Assembly (NCBI GenBank): GCA_965230065.1
Contig: OZ245942.1
Location: forward strand, 7,254,001 to 7,318,000
From: G965230065 sp965230065
Lineage (GTDB): Bacteria > Bacteroidota > Bacteroidia > Cytophagales > Cyclobacteriaceae
Direction of reading: 5' to 3'
DNA length: 64,000 nt
A program made the translations under genes and the position numbers. The notes under the pieces are model-generated. The model did no database searches and was not told the origin of the DNA. It saw nothing but the letters and a program-made list of their open reading frames with translations. This document shows positions 18,515 to 26,530 of this stretch, in pieces. Every line of letters starts with the position of its first letter. Position 1 is the stretch's first letter.

Positions 18515-18727
18515 ACTGTTCTACACATTGTAGAAAATACTACCCAACCTGTCCATTATTTGTCCAGAAGAAGTGTTTCTATTAAATGAACTTTCTAGTA
18601 ATAATTCAATCATAAACAACTGACAATCAGAATATTGAAACAATCGCAAAACAATCCAGCACCTGATTAGTATATATTTTGAATACTGTATATCAATACT
18701 AATACATTCAACAGCAAATTTTTCAGC

Positions 18728-18925
18728 ATGAAAAGTTCCCGTCTACTCAAACGCAAAAGAAACATTCTCATGGTCATTGGGGCTATTGTTGTTGTCATTA
18801 TTCTCATACATATTTACAATGATTTTACAGCACAGCCACCGCTGGAAAGCCCAATATTGGAGATCAACGATGAGGTGAGTTCAAATAAAATCCTGAGGAA
18901 CTACGAACTTTTAAAGAACTTATAA
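18728..18925 (+). CDS. Small single-span membrane protein
   Basis: The 65-residue product has a basic start (MKSSRLLKRKRN), one strong membrane span (ILMVIGAIVVVIILIHIY) and a short acidic tail (LESPILEINDEVSSNKIL). It follows the cytochrome c gene by 213 bp and precedes the ArsC-like gene by 14 bp. The close spacing suggests co-transcription with the ArsC-like gene. The function is unknown. Confidence 0.6.
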   Translation: MKSSRLLKRKRNILMVIGAIVVVIILIHIYNDFTAQPPLESPILEINDEVSSNKILRNYELLKNL

Positions 18926-18939
18926 AACAAGCAATCAAC

Positions 18940-19362
18940 ATGGATAATGAAATAACAATGGATGCACAAAAAAACGAAATTAAGATCATCTACAACTCCA
19001 GCCACCTGGAAGACAAACGGGCCATTGGCTATGCCGAAGCTTTGAAAGACCACAAGTTGCTTACAATAGATGTGCAAAACGAGCATATTACCGAAACACA
19101 ACTGGCAGAGTTGGCAAAAATGCTGGGAGTTGACATTCAGGACCTTGCCGACCAGGAATCTGGCCTGTACAAAGACCAGTTTGCTAACAGAAGTTTCGAA
19201 GATGAGGAATTTCTGAAAGCATTGGCCCAAAACCTTGAAATGCTAAATACACCCATTGCCCTTATGGACGAAAGAGCATTTTTCGTTACCTCCTCCTACG
19301 ATTTTATTAAACAAGATATGGGAACGAAAAATGTGGCTGATGAAGGCTCTACCCATAAATAG
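18940..19362 (+). CDS. ArsC/Spx-like thioredoxin-fold protein without cysteine
   Basis: The 140-residue protein reads NEIKIIYNSSHLEDKRAIGYAEAL near its start, which fits the first strand and helix of the ArsC/Spx family, where a catalytic CxxC or single Cys normally follows the strand. It continues with a helix (TETQLAELAKMLGVDIQDLADQ) and the late element MLNTPIALMDERAFFVTSSYDFIK, which fits the cis-Pro region of ArsC proteins (normally R-P-I). I find no Cys anywhere, so it cannot act as an arsenate reductase. It may be a regulatory or binding relative. The start could be the second Met (seventh codon). Confidence 0.65.
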   Translation: MDNEITMDAQKNEIKIIYNSSHLEDKRAIGYAEALKDHKLLTIDVQNEHITETQLAELAKMLGVDIQDLADQESGLYKDQFANRSFEDEEFLKALAQNLEMLNTPIALMDERAFFVTSSYDFIKQDMGTKNVADEGSTHK

Positions 19363-19400
19363 GAGGTAATAACAACCGAAAGTTTTAGGTACTGATATTG

Positions 19401-20102
19401 CTATGCAGTGGCCGTTCCCGGTATTCTGACGGTAAATACGGTACCTTCATTTTCTATTGTATCAAACCAGATACACCCCCCGTGGTTTTCTACGATGCTT
19501 TTGGTAATATACATGCCCAAACCGTTAGATTCTTCCCCTCCTACCCCTTTTCGACCTGCCCTCGTAAATTTATCAAACACGTAAGGTTGCAGGGAAGGAG
19601 GAATGCCTATGCCAGCATCTTCAACCACTATATCAACAAATTTATGACAGTTACATGTATTTAACCTAACACTTATTTTCCCCTTTGCCGGTGTAAATTT
19701 CAGTGCATTATGCAACAAATTATTGATAGCCCGCTCAAAAGTATCCTTATGCAGGTGGGCACATAAATTCCGGGCACTCTCCTCAAAATTTAATTCTATT
19801 TCTTTAATGCGGGCTGTTGCCTGGTATCGCTGGGTAAGCATCTTTAAAAAAGCATTCAAAAACACTTTTTCCTTCTGATGGATTTCATCGTATGCCCGGA
19901 CTTTATCAGCAATTACCAAGTCGTGAATAAAGCGGTACATGCTGTCACACTCCTGCTCAATGCCATCAAAAAAAGACTTCTCTTCTTCATTCAATGACTT
20001 TTCAAATCTACTAAGTAACAGATAATTATATGCCTTGATACGTGCCAGGTATTTATTAAGGTCGTGGCCTACTTTGGTTACTACTTCAAAATGATTGTCC
20101 AT
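19401..20102 (-). CDS. Soluble orphan sensor histidine kinase
   Basis: This 233-residue protein consists only of the kinase core. A dimerisation helix with H13 in VTKVGHDLNKYLARIKAYNYL is followed by a long helical stretch and the HATPase domain: N box NNLLHNALKF, G1 box EDAGIGIP, F box VFDKFTRAG, and G2 box SNGLGMYITKSIVENHGG. There is no sensor domain or membrane span, so it probably binds another protein as its input. It is convergent with the ArsC-like gene and divergent from the baeRF-like gene. The phosphoacceptor partner is not known. Confidence 0.88.
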   Translation of the reverse strand: MDNHFEVVTKVGHDLNKYLARIKAYNYLLLSRFEKSLNEEEKSFFDGIEQECDSMYRFIHDLVIADKVRAYDEIHQKEKVFLNAFLKMLTQRYQATARIKEIELNFEESARNLCAHLHKDTFERAINNLLHNALKFTPAKGKISVRLNTCNCHKFVDIVVEDAGIGIPPSLQPYVFDKFTRAGRKGVGGEESNGLGMYITKSIVENHGGCIWFDTIENEGTVFTVRIPGTATA

Positions 20103-20430
20103 GTGCGCGCAGTTTAAAAAGTTTCAATTGATATATGTTAGTACACCTGAAGTTGAAATACGTAACCAGCATCATGAATATTTTCGTTGTGGTTGGATTC
20201 CGGAAACTTTCACCAGAGCAATTGGCACTGTGGTTGTCTTATTTAAGTAAGGAAAAGCGTAAGAAAAAAGCCCCTGTAATGTAGCTAAAGGCTCACAAAG
20301 GCCTATACCAGTTATAAACCATGTGCTTTGATGGGTTATGGGGCTTTATGCAAGGAATGCGAAGTGCAAATATGTGGGGATAATCATCCACAGTTATTGA
20401 CTTTTTTATACAAAAAAAATTATAAATATT
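20103..20430. other. 328-bp region upstream of the baeRF-like gene
   Basis: No coding frame is supported. It contains a weak sigma54-like match (TGGCAC-N5-TTGT at 20223), a structured segment at 20267-20347 described separately, and an A/T-rich run just before the ATG at 20431. It serves as the promoter region for two divergent genes. Confidence 0.45.
20267..20347 (+). ncRNA. Candidate structured leader RNA
   Basis: Outer arms AAAGCCCC (20267-20274) and GGGGCTTT (20340-20347) pair perfectly. Inside them, ATAAACCAT (20314-20322) pairs with ATGGGTTAT (20331-20339) with one mismatch and stacks directly on the outer stem. A short AGGC/GCCT pair lies between. There is no T-run after it, so it is not a simple terminator. 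It could be a cis-acting leader of the gene at 20431. The structure was found by eye only. Confidence 0.3.
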
Positions 20431-21600
20431 ATGACACTACTAAAAAAAGAACAATTCAGGGAATTAGCCAATGTGCATGGTGCCCATTGTGTTTCTATAT
20501 ACATGCCCACACACAGAAGCGGACATGAAGTGATAGAAGATGTAGACCAGATTACTCTGAAAAACCAACTCAAAGAGGCCAAATCCCAGCTACAAAACTA
20601 TGGGTTGAGCGACCCTGAAATCAAAGATTACCTGAACCCGGCATACGGGTTACTGAAAGATGACGATTTTTGGAGACACCAGTCTGACGGGTTAGCGGTC
20701 TTTTTGTATGAAGATAACTTTGAATACATGACACTGCCTGTTTCATTTGATGAATATGTTTATGTAGCCGACCACTTGTATCTCAAGCCTATGGTTCCTC
20801 TGTTGAACCGTTCCGAACGTTTTTTTATCATGACCCTCAGTATAGGAGATTTGAAATTTTACGAAGCCACACCGCATAGTATTGTAAATGTTGTGATGGA
20901 AGGGCTGGTACCACAATCGCTGGAAGAAGCCCTGTCGGTAGGAGAAGATTATGAACAACAGTCTTTACAATTCCGTACCGGCCAGGGAGAAGAAGGTGAG
21001 GCCATGTACCACGGCCACGGTTCGGGAGCCGAAACTGAGAAAAAAGAAGAAGTATTGAAATACTTTCGCGAAATTGATGAAGGCCTGATGCGCATGCTAC
21101 ATGATGAAGACGCCCCCCTGGTACTGGCATGTGTTGATTACCTGAAGCCCATATACGAGGAAGCTAATTCGTACCCTCATTTATTCAAGGAACATATCAG
21201 CGGTAACCATGAGCACACCGGTATGGTTACATTGCATGCCAGGGCTATGGATTTACTGAGCGATTACCTCGAGAAAGACAAAGAAAAACACTACCAACAA
21301 TACCATGAAAATGTACACAAAGGTTTGGCTTCTTATAAGGAAAAAGAGGTGATTCCAGCGGCAATGGTAGGCCAGGTAGACACGCTGTTCTTACAAAAGA
21401 ACCAAAACCTGTGGGGATTGTACGATCCTGAAAAGCATACCATTGAGGTACAAGATGAAAAAAGCATAGAAAATGCGTGCCTGCTCAACAAAGCGGCTAC
21501 TGAAACTATAAAAAACAGTGGGAAAGTATTTCTGACAGACGAAGAAAATATGCCGGAAAAAAATACACTGGCTAACGCAACTTTTAGATATAAAGCATAA
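20431..21600 (+). CDS. baeRF-family (release-factor-like) protein
   Basis: The 389-residue protein starts LLKKEQFRELANVHGAHCVSIYMPTHRSG and continues with a weakly conserved first domain, then a second (SERFFIMTLSIGDLKFYEA) and a third with APLVLACVDYLKPIYEEAN, VGQVDTLFLQKNQNLWG and DEKSIENACLLNKAATETI. This three-part layout fits the bacterial archaeo-eukaryotic release-factor-like (baeRF) families, probably baeRF7. The family is thought to act on ribosomes under stress, but its function is not established. A Gly/His-rich insert (GEAMYHGHGSGAETEK) sits in the middle. The next gene starts 11 bp after the stop, suggesting an operon with mgtC-like and pfpI-like genes. Confidence 0.7.
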   Translation: MTLLKKEQFRELANVHGAHCVSIYMPTHRSGHEVIEDVDQITLKNQLKEAKSQLQNYGLSDPEIKDYLNPAYGLLKDDDFWRHQSDGLAVFLYEDNFEYMTLPVSFDEYVYVADHLYLKPMVPLLNRSERFFIMTLSIGDLKFYEATPHSIVNVVMEGLVPQSLEEALSVGEDYEQQSLQFRTGQGEEGEAMYHGHGSGAETEKKEEVLKYFREIDEGLMRMLHDEDAPLVLACVDYLKPIYEEANSYPHLFKEHISGNHEHTGMVTLHARAMDLLSDYLEKDKEKHYQQYHENVHKGLASYKEKEVIPAAMVGQVDTLFLQKNQNLWGLYDPEKHTIEVQDEKSIENACLLNKAATETIKNSGKVFLTDEENMPEKNTLANATFRYKA

Positions 21601-21611
21601 TAAAATAATCT

Positions 21612-22070
21612 ATGGAACTGTCATCTCAACTTTGGATACTCCTGGATGTATTCATCGCAACTGTACTGGCGGGTTTTGTGGGGCTTGAACGTGAAATTGC
21701 AGAAAAACCTGCCGGTTTCAGAACCAACATGATCGTAGGCGGGGCTTCCTGCCTGTTGGTTTCTATTTCTAACCACCTCATCTTGTTTATCGAGCAAAAT
21801 GTAGACAATGACTATATTGATACAGACCCTATCAGGGTATTGCAGGCTATCGTGATTGGGGTAAGCTTTATAGGTGCCGGAACAGTCCTGAAATCAGCAG
21901 ACGATCAGCGGGTACGCTTTCTCACAACCGCAGCAACGTTGTTGTACTCTTCGGGCATTGGCATCAGTGTGGCCCTTAAGCAATATGTGTTATCAGTAGG
22001 GCTTACCCTGTTAATACTCATTATCAATTATTTGATAAACCTGATATCTAAGAAAATTAATAAAGAGTAA
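21612..22070 (+). CDS. MgtC/SapB family membrane protein
   Basis: The 152-residue protein has the MgtC core: GFVGLEREIAEKPAGFRTNMIVGGASCLLVSIS, then DPIRVLQAIVIGVSFIGAGTVLK and VRFLTTAATLLYSSGIGISVAL, with about four membrane spans. The Arg-Thr region and the FIGAG motif are signature elements. MgtC proteins are linked to Mg2+ limitation and acid or phagosome survival and can modulate the F-type ATPase. Only the N-terminal membrane domain is present, with no C-terminal ACT-like domain. It follows the baeRF-like gene by 11 bp and precedes the DJ-1-like gene by 33 bp. Confidence 0.88.
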   Translation: MELSSQLWILLDVFIATVLAGFVGLEREIAEKPAGFRTNMIVGGASCLLVSISNHLILFIEQNVDNDYIDTDPIRVLQAIVIGVSFIGAGTVLKSADDQRVRFLTTAATLLYSSGIGISVALKQYVLSVGLTLLILIINYLINLISKKINKE

Positions 22071-22103
22071 ATTTTTTAATGTAAACCCAAAAAAAAGAAA
22101 ACC

Positions 22104-22703
22104 ATGAGTAATTTATTAGAAAATAAGAAAGTAGCCATTGTAGTAACCAATGGATTTGAAGAAGAAGAACTGACCCGTCCCCAAAAAGCACTGGAAGAAA
22201 CAGGTGCCTCCACTGCCATCATTTCTCCTGAAGCAGGAAAAATCAAAGCCTGGGACCATACCGACTGGGGGGGCGAATATGAAGTAAACGTGACCATTGG
22301 CGAAGCCGACCCTAAAAATTATGATGCTTTATTACTACCCGGAGGCGTAATGAATCCCGATTTTCTCAGGAAAGACGAAAAGGTAGTAGCTTTTGTCAGA
22401 AGCTTCTTTGAAGCAGGCAAGCCGGTGGCTGCTATTTGCCATGCCCCTCAACTACTCACCGAAACTTCGGTGCTTCGGGGCCGCACTCTCACTTCTTACC
22501 CTTCTATAAAAACAGACCTGATCAATGCCGGGGCAAGTTGGGTTGACCGGGAAGTAGTAGTGGATAAAGGACTGATTACCAGCCGCAAACCAGATGACAT
22601 TCCGGCTTTTAATGAACAAATGATTAATTTGTTTTCCAAAGAGGGCTATCAGGAAATAAAAGCTTATACTTTTCACGAAGAAAGTGTAAGTGATAACGCA
22701 TAA
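22104..22703 (+). CDS. DJ-1/PfpI-family protein
   Basis: The 199-residue protein shows the class I glutamine-amidotransferase-like fold of the PfpI subgroup. It has an early Glu (NGFEEEEL, E19/E20), LLLPGGVMNPDFLR, and the nucleophile elbow AAICHAPQLL with C112-H113. Known relatives include stress protease-like and deglycase-like proteins such as YhbO/PfpI. A catalytic Cys, His and Glu are present. It is the third gene of the likely baeRF-mgtC-pfpI unit. It should be cytoplasmic. Confidence 0.88.
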   Translation: MSNLLENKKVAIVVTNGFEEEELTRPQKALEETGASTAIISPEAGKIKAWDHTDWGGEYEVNVTIGEADPKNYDALLLPGGVMNPDFLRKDEKVVAFVRSFFEAGKPVAAICHAPQLLTETSVLRGRTLTSYPSIKTDLINAGASWVDREVVVDKGLITSRKPDDIPAFNEQMINLFSKEGYQEIKAYTFHEESVSDNA

Positions 22704-23059
22704 ATCTTTAGTATACTGGTAAATCCGTTTTATGACCGGATTATTTTTTTACCAGAGCTTGAAAATTAATAGAGTGTATAACGAAATGGGGGTACAAAGA
22801 AAAAAAACAAAGAACGTTCTCCCCGGATGAGCCCAGCGAATTCCGGGGCCTCCTGCATCGCAAGTGGGAGATGCCGCGTCCCGGCGGGGAACCGCACGGT
22901 GGCCGGAATAAATCCGGCAACACGCCTTTTCTTTTTTGTTTTTAAGAATGCCCCCAATATGTTACGCACTCAAATTAATAAGTATGTAGGGCGGCTTGCT
23001 GAACCGCCTTACTTTATCCGCCCTCCGGGCAATAATATTAAATTATTAAACCTCCATTC
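22704..23059. repeat. 356-bp intergenic region with double-hairpin element (copy A)
   Basis: The first hairpin is CCCCGGA...TCCGGGG (22821-22848). The second, GCCGGA...TCCGGC (22902-22918), lies about 55 bp later, with a GC-rich insert between them. A further GGCGG/CCGCC dyad (22990-23008) follows. No coding frame here resembles a protein. It separates the pfpI-like gene from the SDR gene. Confidence 0.75.
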
Positions 23060-23875
23060 ATGACCACAAACCCTAAGAAAAGACTCTCCGGACAAACTGC
23101 CCTGGTTACGGGAGCATCTTCAGGTATCGGAAAAGCCATTGCCATTGCTTTGGGTGCTGCCGGGGCTAAGGTAGTTATCAATTACCACAGCAATGAAGAT
23201 GGTGCCAATGACACACGCAATCAGATACAAAAAGCGGGCAGCGAAGGCTTGGTGATACAAGCTGATGTAGGACAGGAAGAAGCCGTTCAGGCTATGTTTA
23301 AACAAATCACAGGCACCTTTGGAAAATTAGATATACTGGTCAGCAATGCCGGTATCCAGAAAGATGCCCCATTTTTAGAAATGACCCTTGCCGATTGGCA
23401 AAAGGTAATAGATACCAACCTCACCGGGCAGTTTTTATGCGCCCGTGCAGCGGCCCGTATGTTTGTGCAGCAGGGGGTAAACCCACAAATATCTAAAGCT
23501 GCCGGAAAAATCTTATGCATAAGTTCCGTACACGACATTATTCCCTGGGCAGGCCATATAAATTACGCCACGGCCAAAGGAGGGCTGCAAATGCTGATGA
23601 AAACCATGGCACAGGAGCTTGCCTCCCACAAAATCAGGGTAAACTGTATCAGTCCCGGCGCCATTAAAACGGAAATCAACAAAGAGGTGTGGGAAGATGA
23701 GGAAAAAAGGCAAGCATTGCTGAAACTCATTCCCTACGGAAGAATGGGCGATCCTGAAGATGTAGCCAAAGCTGCCGTTTGGCTGGCTTCTGATGAAGCT
23801 GACTACATTCATGGCGAAACTTTATACATAGACGGAGGCGCTACCTTATACCCCGGGTTTATTGGCAATGGATAG
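23060..23875 (+). CDS. Short-chain dehydrogenase, glucose 1-dehydrogenase type
   Basis: The 271-residue protein is a classical SDR. The NAD(P)-binding motif is TGASSGIGKAIAIALG (residues 17-32). NAGIQ follows at about 96-100, the catalytic Ser lies in CISSVHDIIPW (S155/S156), and YATAKGG gives Tyr169 and Lys173. The ending DEADYIHGETLYIDGGATLYPGF matches glucose-1-dehydrogenase-like members, which often occur in general-stress regulons. The substrate is not certain. It sits between the PfpI-type and GH15 genes, so it may be part of a stress or carbohydrate group. Confidence 0.9.
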   Translation: MTTNPKKRLSGQTALVTGASSGIGKAIAIALGAAGAKVVINYHSNEDGANDTRNQIQKAGSEGLVIQADVGQEEAVQAMFKQITGTFGKLDILVSNAGIQKDAPFLEMTLADWQKVIDTNLTGQFLCARAAARMFVQQGVNPQISKAAGKILCISSVHDIIPWAGHINYATAKGGLQMLMKTMAQELASHKIRVNCISPGAIKTEINKEVWEDEEKRQALLKLIPYGRMGDPEDVAKAAVWLASDEADYIHGETLYIDGGATLYPGFIGNG

Positions 23876-23949
23876 GCATTTTTATTTATTGCAGAACAAT
23901 TGGTGGGGTTGAAGGTTTTAATTAGTGGATGGTTAGATAGTCCATAGTT

Positions 23950-23996
23950 ATAGTCCACAGTTATTAACCTACAATTAAAATTTGGCTGTGGACTAT
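23950..23996. terminator. Hairpin between SDR and GH15 genes
   Basis: ATAGTCCACAG (23950-23960) and CTGTGGACTAT (23986-23996) form a perfect 11-bp stem with an A/T-rich 25-nt loop. It lies 74 bp past the SDR stop and just before the GH15 ATG. It may be a terminator or a leader hairpin of the GH15 gene. Confidence 0.45.
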
Positions 23997-24009
23997 CGGC
24001 TAAAAAACC

Positions 24010-25875
24010 ATGGACTTCAAAAACAAACAGTTAATGATAGAGCAAACAGAGTACAAACCCATTGAAAACTACGGAATTATTGGTAATCAGCACACAGTAG
24101 CCCTGGTGGCTACCGATGGTTCTATTGACTTTATGTGCGCTCCCCGCTTCGATTCCCCTACCATTTTTGCCGCTTTGCTGGATAAAAAGAAAGGCGGCTT
24201 TTTTAATATCACCCCCCAATTGGAAAATGTCGATTTCAAACAACTTTACCTCCCCGAAACCAACGTACTACTCTCCCGCTTTCTGGCGTATGACGGGCTG
24301 GTAGAAGTAACCGATTTTATGCCGGTTACCGAACGCGACCACGACTGCATGCTCATCCGGAAAGTAACGGCCGTGCGGGGCAAGGTAAAAATAAAAATGG
24401 AATGCTGCCCACATTTCAATTATGCCAGGGACAGCCACAGTGTCCAGAAAAAAAATAACGAAATCATCTTTCGCTCCGATGAAGATGACCTGGCTGTCAG
24501 GCTCATCAGCGATATGAAATTTACCGAAAAAGAGGGGGATGCACTGGCTGATTTTGAACTAAAAGAAAAAGAATCAGTGCATTATCTGCTGGAAGTATTG
24601 CCTCCTAATGAAGAAACACTTCCTGAATATGACTTGCCAAGTTTTGTGGACAACAAATTTCATGATACAGTTAACTATTGGAAAAAGTGGATGGCCAGCT
24701 CTACCTACAATGGCCGTTGGTCTGAGATGGTACACCGCTCAGCGCTTACACTCAAGCTACTCACCTCCCGGAAGTTTGGTGCTCCGGTAGCAGCGCCCAC
24801 TTTCGGATTACCAGAGGCCGTAGGCGGCCCCCGCAACTGGGATTACCGCTACACCTGGATACGGGATGCAGCCTTCACCATGTATGCTTTTATACGCCTG
24901 GGCTACACGCATGAGTCGGGGCAGTTTATGCGATGGATCAGAAAGCAGTTTGAAGAAAATATTACCGAAGAAGGTAATTTACAGCTCATGTATGCCATAG
25001 ACGGGCACACCCAACTGGATGAGCAGGAACTGGACCACCTGGAAGGTTATAAAGAATCAACACCTGTGCGCATTGGCAATGCCGCGTACAAACAGCTACA
25101 GCTTGACATTTACGGGGAGCTGATGGACAGCATTTACCTTTACGATAAATATGGCGAGCCCATCACCTACGATTTTTGGAAACAACTCTCCACACAAATT
25201 GATTATGTAGCCGACAACTGGAAACAGAAAGACCATAGTATATGGGAATACCGTTCTGAAAAACATAAATTTTTGTATTCGCAGGTGATGTGCTGGGTAG
25301 CTATGGACCGGGCCATCCGTCTGGCCGAGAAAAGAGCCTTCCCCTACCCCTGGGAGAAATGGCGCAATGCCCGCAATGCGATATATACCGATGTATACGA
25401 AAATTTCTGGAATGAAGAAAAGCAGGCTTTTGTGCAGTACAAGGGTGCCGATGTACTGGACGCTTCGGCTCTGCTCATGCCTTTGGTGCGGTTCATCAGC
25501 CCCTTTGACCCGCGGTGGACATCCACCATGAAAGCCATAGAAAAAGAGCTGGTATCCGATACCCTGGTTTACCGTTATAACACCGACCATGCCTTCGATG
25601 GTATTCATGGGAACGAAGGCACTTTTTCCATGTGTTCTTTCTGGTATGTAGAGTGCCTTTCACGCGCCGGCGAAATAGAAAAAGCCAGGTTATATTTTGA
25701 GAAAATGCTCGGCTATGCCAACCACCTGGGCTTGTATGCCGAACAAATAGGGTTACGGGGCGAGCAACTCGGCAATTATCCCCAGGCCTTCACCCACCTG
25801 GGCCTCATCAGTGCCGCACACCACCTTAACCAAACCCTCAACACCAACGACCCCAAATCTAATTTGATCGGATAA
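24010..25875 (+). CDS. Glycoside hydrolase family 15 protein
   Basis: This 621-residue protein has the two-part GH15 layout. The N-terminal beta-sandwich domain begins YKPIENYGIIGNQHTVALVATDGSIDFMCAPRFDSPTIF. The C-terminal (alpha/alpha)6 barrel has GGPRNWDYRYTWIRDAAFTMYAFIRLG, DHSIWEYRSEKHKFLYSQVMCW and a catalytic-Glu region GNEGTFSMCSFWYVECLSRAGE. Members act as glucoamylases or trehalases; trehalose or maltose hydrolysis is plausible here but not shown. No signal peptide is present, so it should be cytoplasmic. The start could also be Met9 (24034). Similar GH15 genes are common near stress genes. Confidence 0.88.
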   Translation: MDFKNKQLMIEQTEYKPIENYGIIGNQHTVALVATDGSIDFMCAPRFDSPTIFAALLDKKKGGFFNITPQLENVDFKQLYLPETNVLLSRFLAYDGLVEVTDFMPVTERDHDCMLIRKVTAVRGKVKIKMECCPHFNYARDSHSVQKKNNEIIFRSDEDDLAVRLISDMKFTEKEGDALADFELKEKESVHYLLEVLPPNEETLPEYDLPSFVDNKFHDTVNYWKKWMASSTYNGRWSEMVHRSALTLKLLTSRKFGAPVAAPTFGLPEAVGGPRNWDYRYTWIRDAAFTMYAFIRLGYTHESGQFMRWIRKQFEENITEEGNLQLMYAIDGHTQLDEQELDHLEGYKESTPVRIGNAAYKQLQLDIYGELMDSIYLYDKYGEPITYDFWKQLSTQIDYVADNWKQKDHSIWEYRSEKHKFLYSQVMCWVAMDRAIRLAEKRAFPYPWEKWRNARNAIYTDVYENFWNEEKQAFVQYKGADVLDASALLMPLVRFISPFDPRWTSTMKAIEKELVSDTLVYRYNTDHAFDGIHGNEGTFSMCSFWYVECLSRAGEIEKARLYFEKMLGYANHLGLYAEQIGLRGEQLGNYPQAFTHLGLISAAHHLNQTLNTNDPKSNLIG

Positions 25876-26260
25876 ACCTCAATAAATAAAAAAAAGTACC
25901 CTCCCCCGATTTATTCGGGGGCCTCCCTCCATTACGCACAAACTTCATAAAAACTTACTACACATAAGAAAGGGATACCGGAATTCGCGCTGCTCATCCG
26001 GTAAGACTAGAAATAATAATGTATTAAAAAACAACCTCCCCGGATGAGCGCAGCGAATTCCGGGGCCTCTCCTCATTGCTCAGAAAGCCCAATAAACCCA
26101 TAAATCCCACTGCACATAAAAAGGAGGTGCCGGAACCCGCTGCGCTCGTCCGGCAAGAACGTAAATAAAAAAAGCACTCCCCGCACTTGTTGCGGGGCCT
26201 CCTCCCATTACGCAGGAAGTTCAATAAACCCTCTGTGCATATAAGAAGGAGGTGCCGGAG

Positions 26261-26305
26261 TGCCGGCCACCGGAGTGCCGGCCACCGGAATGCCGGCCAC
26301 CGGAA
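26261..26305. repeat. 15-bp tandem repeat, three units, inside copy B3
   Basis: TGCCGGCCACCGGAG, the same unit again, and TGCCGGCCACCGGAA follow head to tail at 26261-26275, 26276-26290 and 26291-26305. The unit is itself nearly palindromic (GCCGGCC). It expands the right-hand hairpin of the third element copy, as if by slippage. Confidence 0.9.
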
Positions 26306-26378
26306 TTCGCGATGCTCATCCGGTAAGACGATAACCATTAAAACAGATGTCCTCCATAAGCTGAAATTCCCGATATCA

Positions 26379-26430
26379 TACCTTTACCTTTACCTTTACC
26401 TTTACCTTTACCTTTACCTTTACCTTTACC
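26379..26430. repeat. Hexanucleotide microsatellite (TACCTT)8.7
   Basis: Fifty-two bases form 8.7 exact copies of TACCTT. The array ends 100 bp before the ATG of the 1762-residue gene. Read in a forward frame it would code for Leu-Tyr repeats, but that frame overlaps the start of the real gene and has no support. A perfect array of this length can change by slippage. Confidence 0.95.
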
Positions 26431-26530
26431 AATTTTACGTTCCCTTTTCATCCAAAGAAATATCATCAACACATTTGGTTTGCGATATTTTAATGTTTAA
26501 TATAGTAAGCTGCCTCTTACTTTTTTATCT

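Larger units (their letters stand above)
25876..26530. repeat. 655-bp repeat-rich intergenic region
   Basis: No gene is supported here. It holds three tandem copies of the double-hairpin element. Copy B1 has CCCCCGA/TCGGGGG at 25903-25921 and ACCGGA/TCCGGT at 25978-26002. Copy B2 has CCCCGGA/TCCGGGG at 26038-26065 and TGCCGGA/TCCGGCA at 26128-26155. Copy B3 has CCCCGCA/TGCGGGG at 26179-26197 and a second hairpin expanded by three 15-bp units. A TACCTT hexamer array follows at 26379-26430. The region ends 100 bp before the giant signalling gene. Confidence 0.85.

Noticed and set aside
26038..26305. CRISPR or IS element in the repeat-rich gap
   Set aside because: The repeats are hairpins with shared middles, not repeat-spacer units, and there is no transposase frame.
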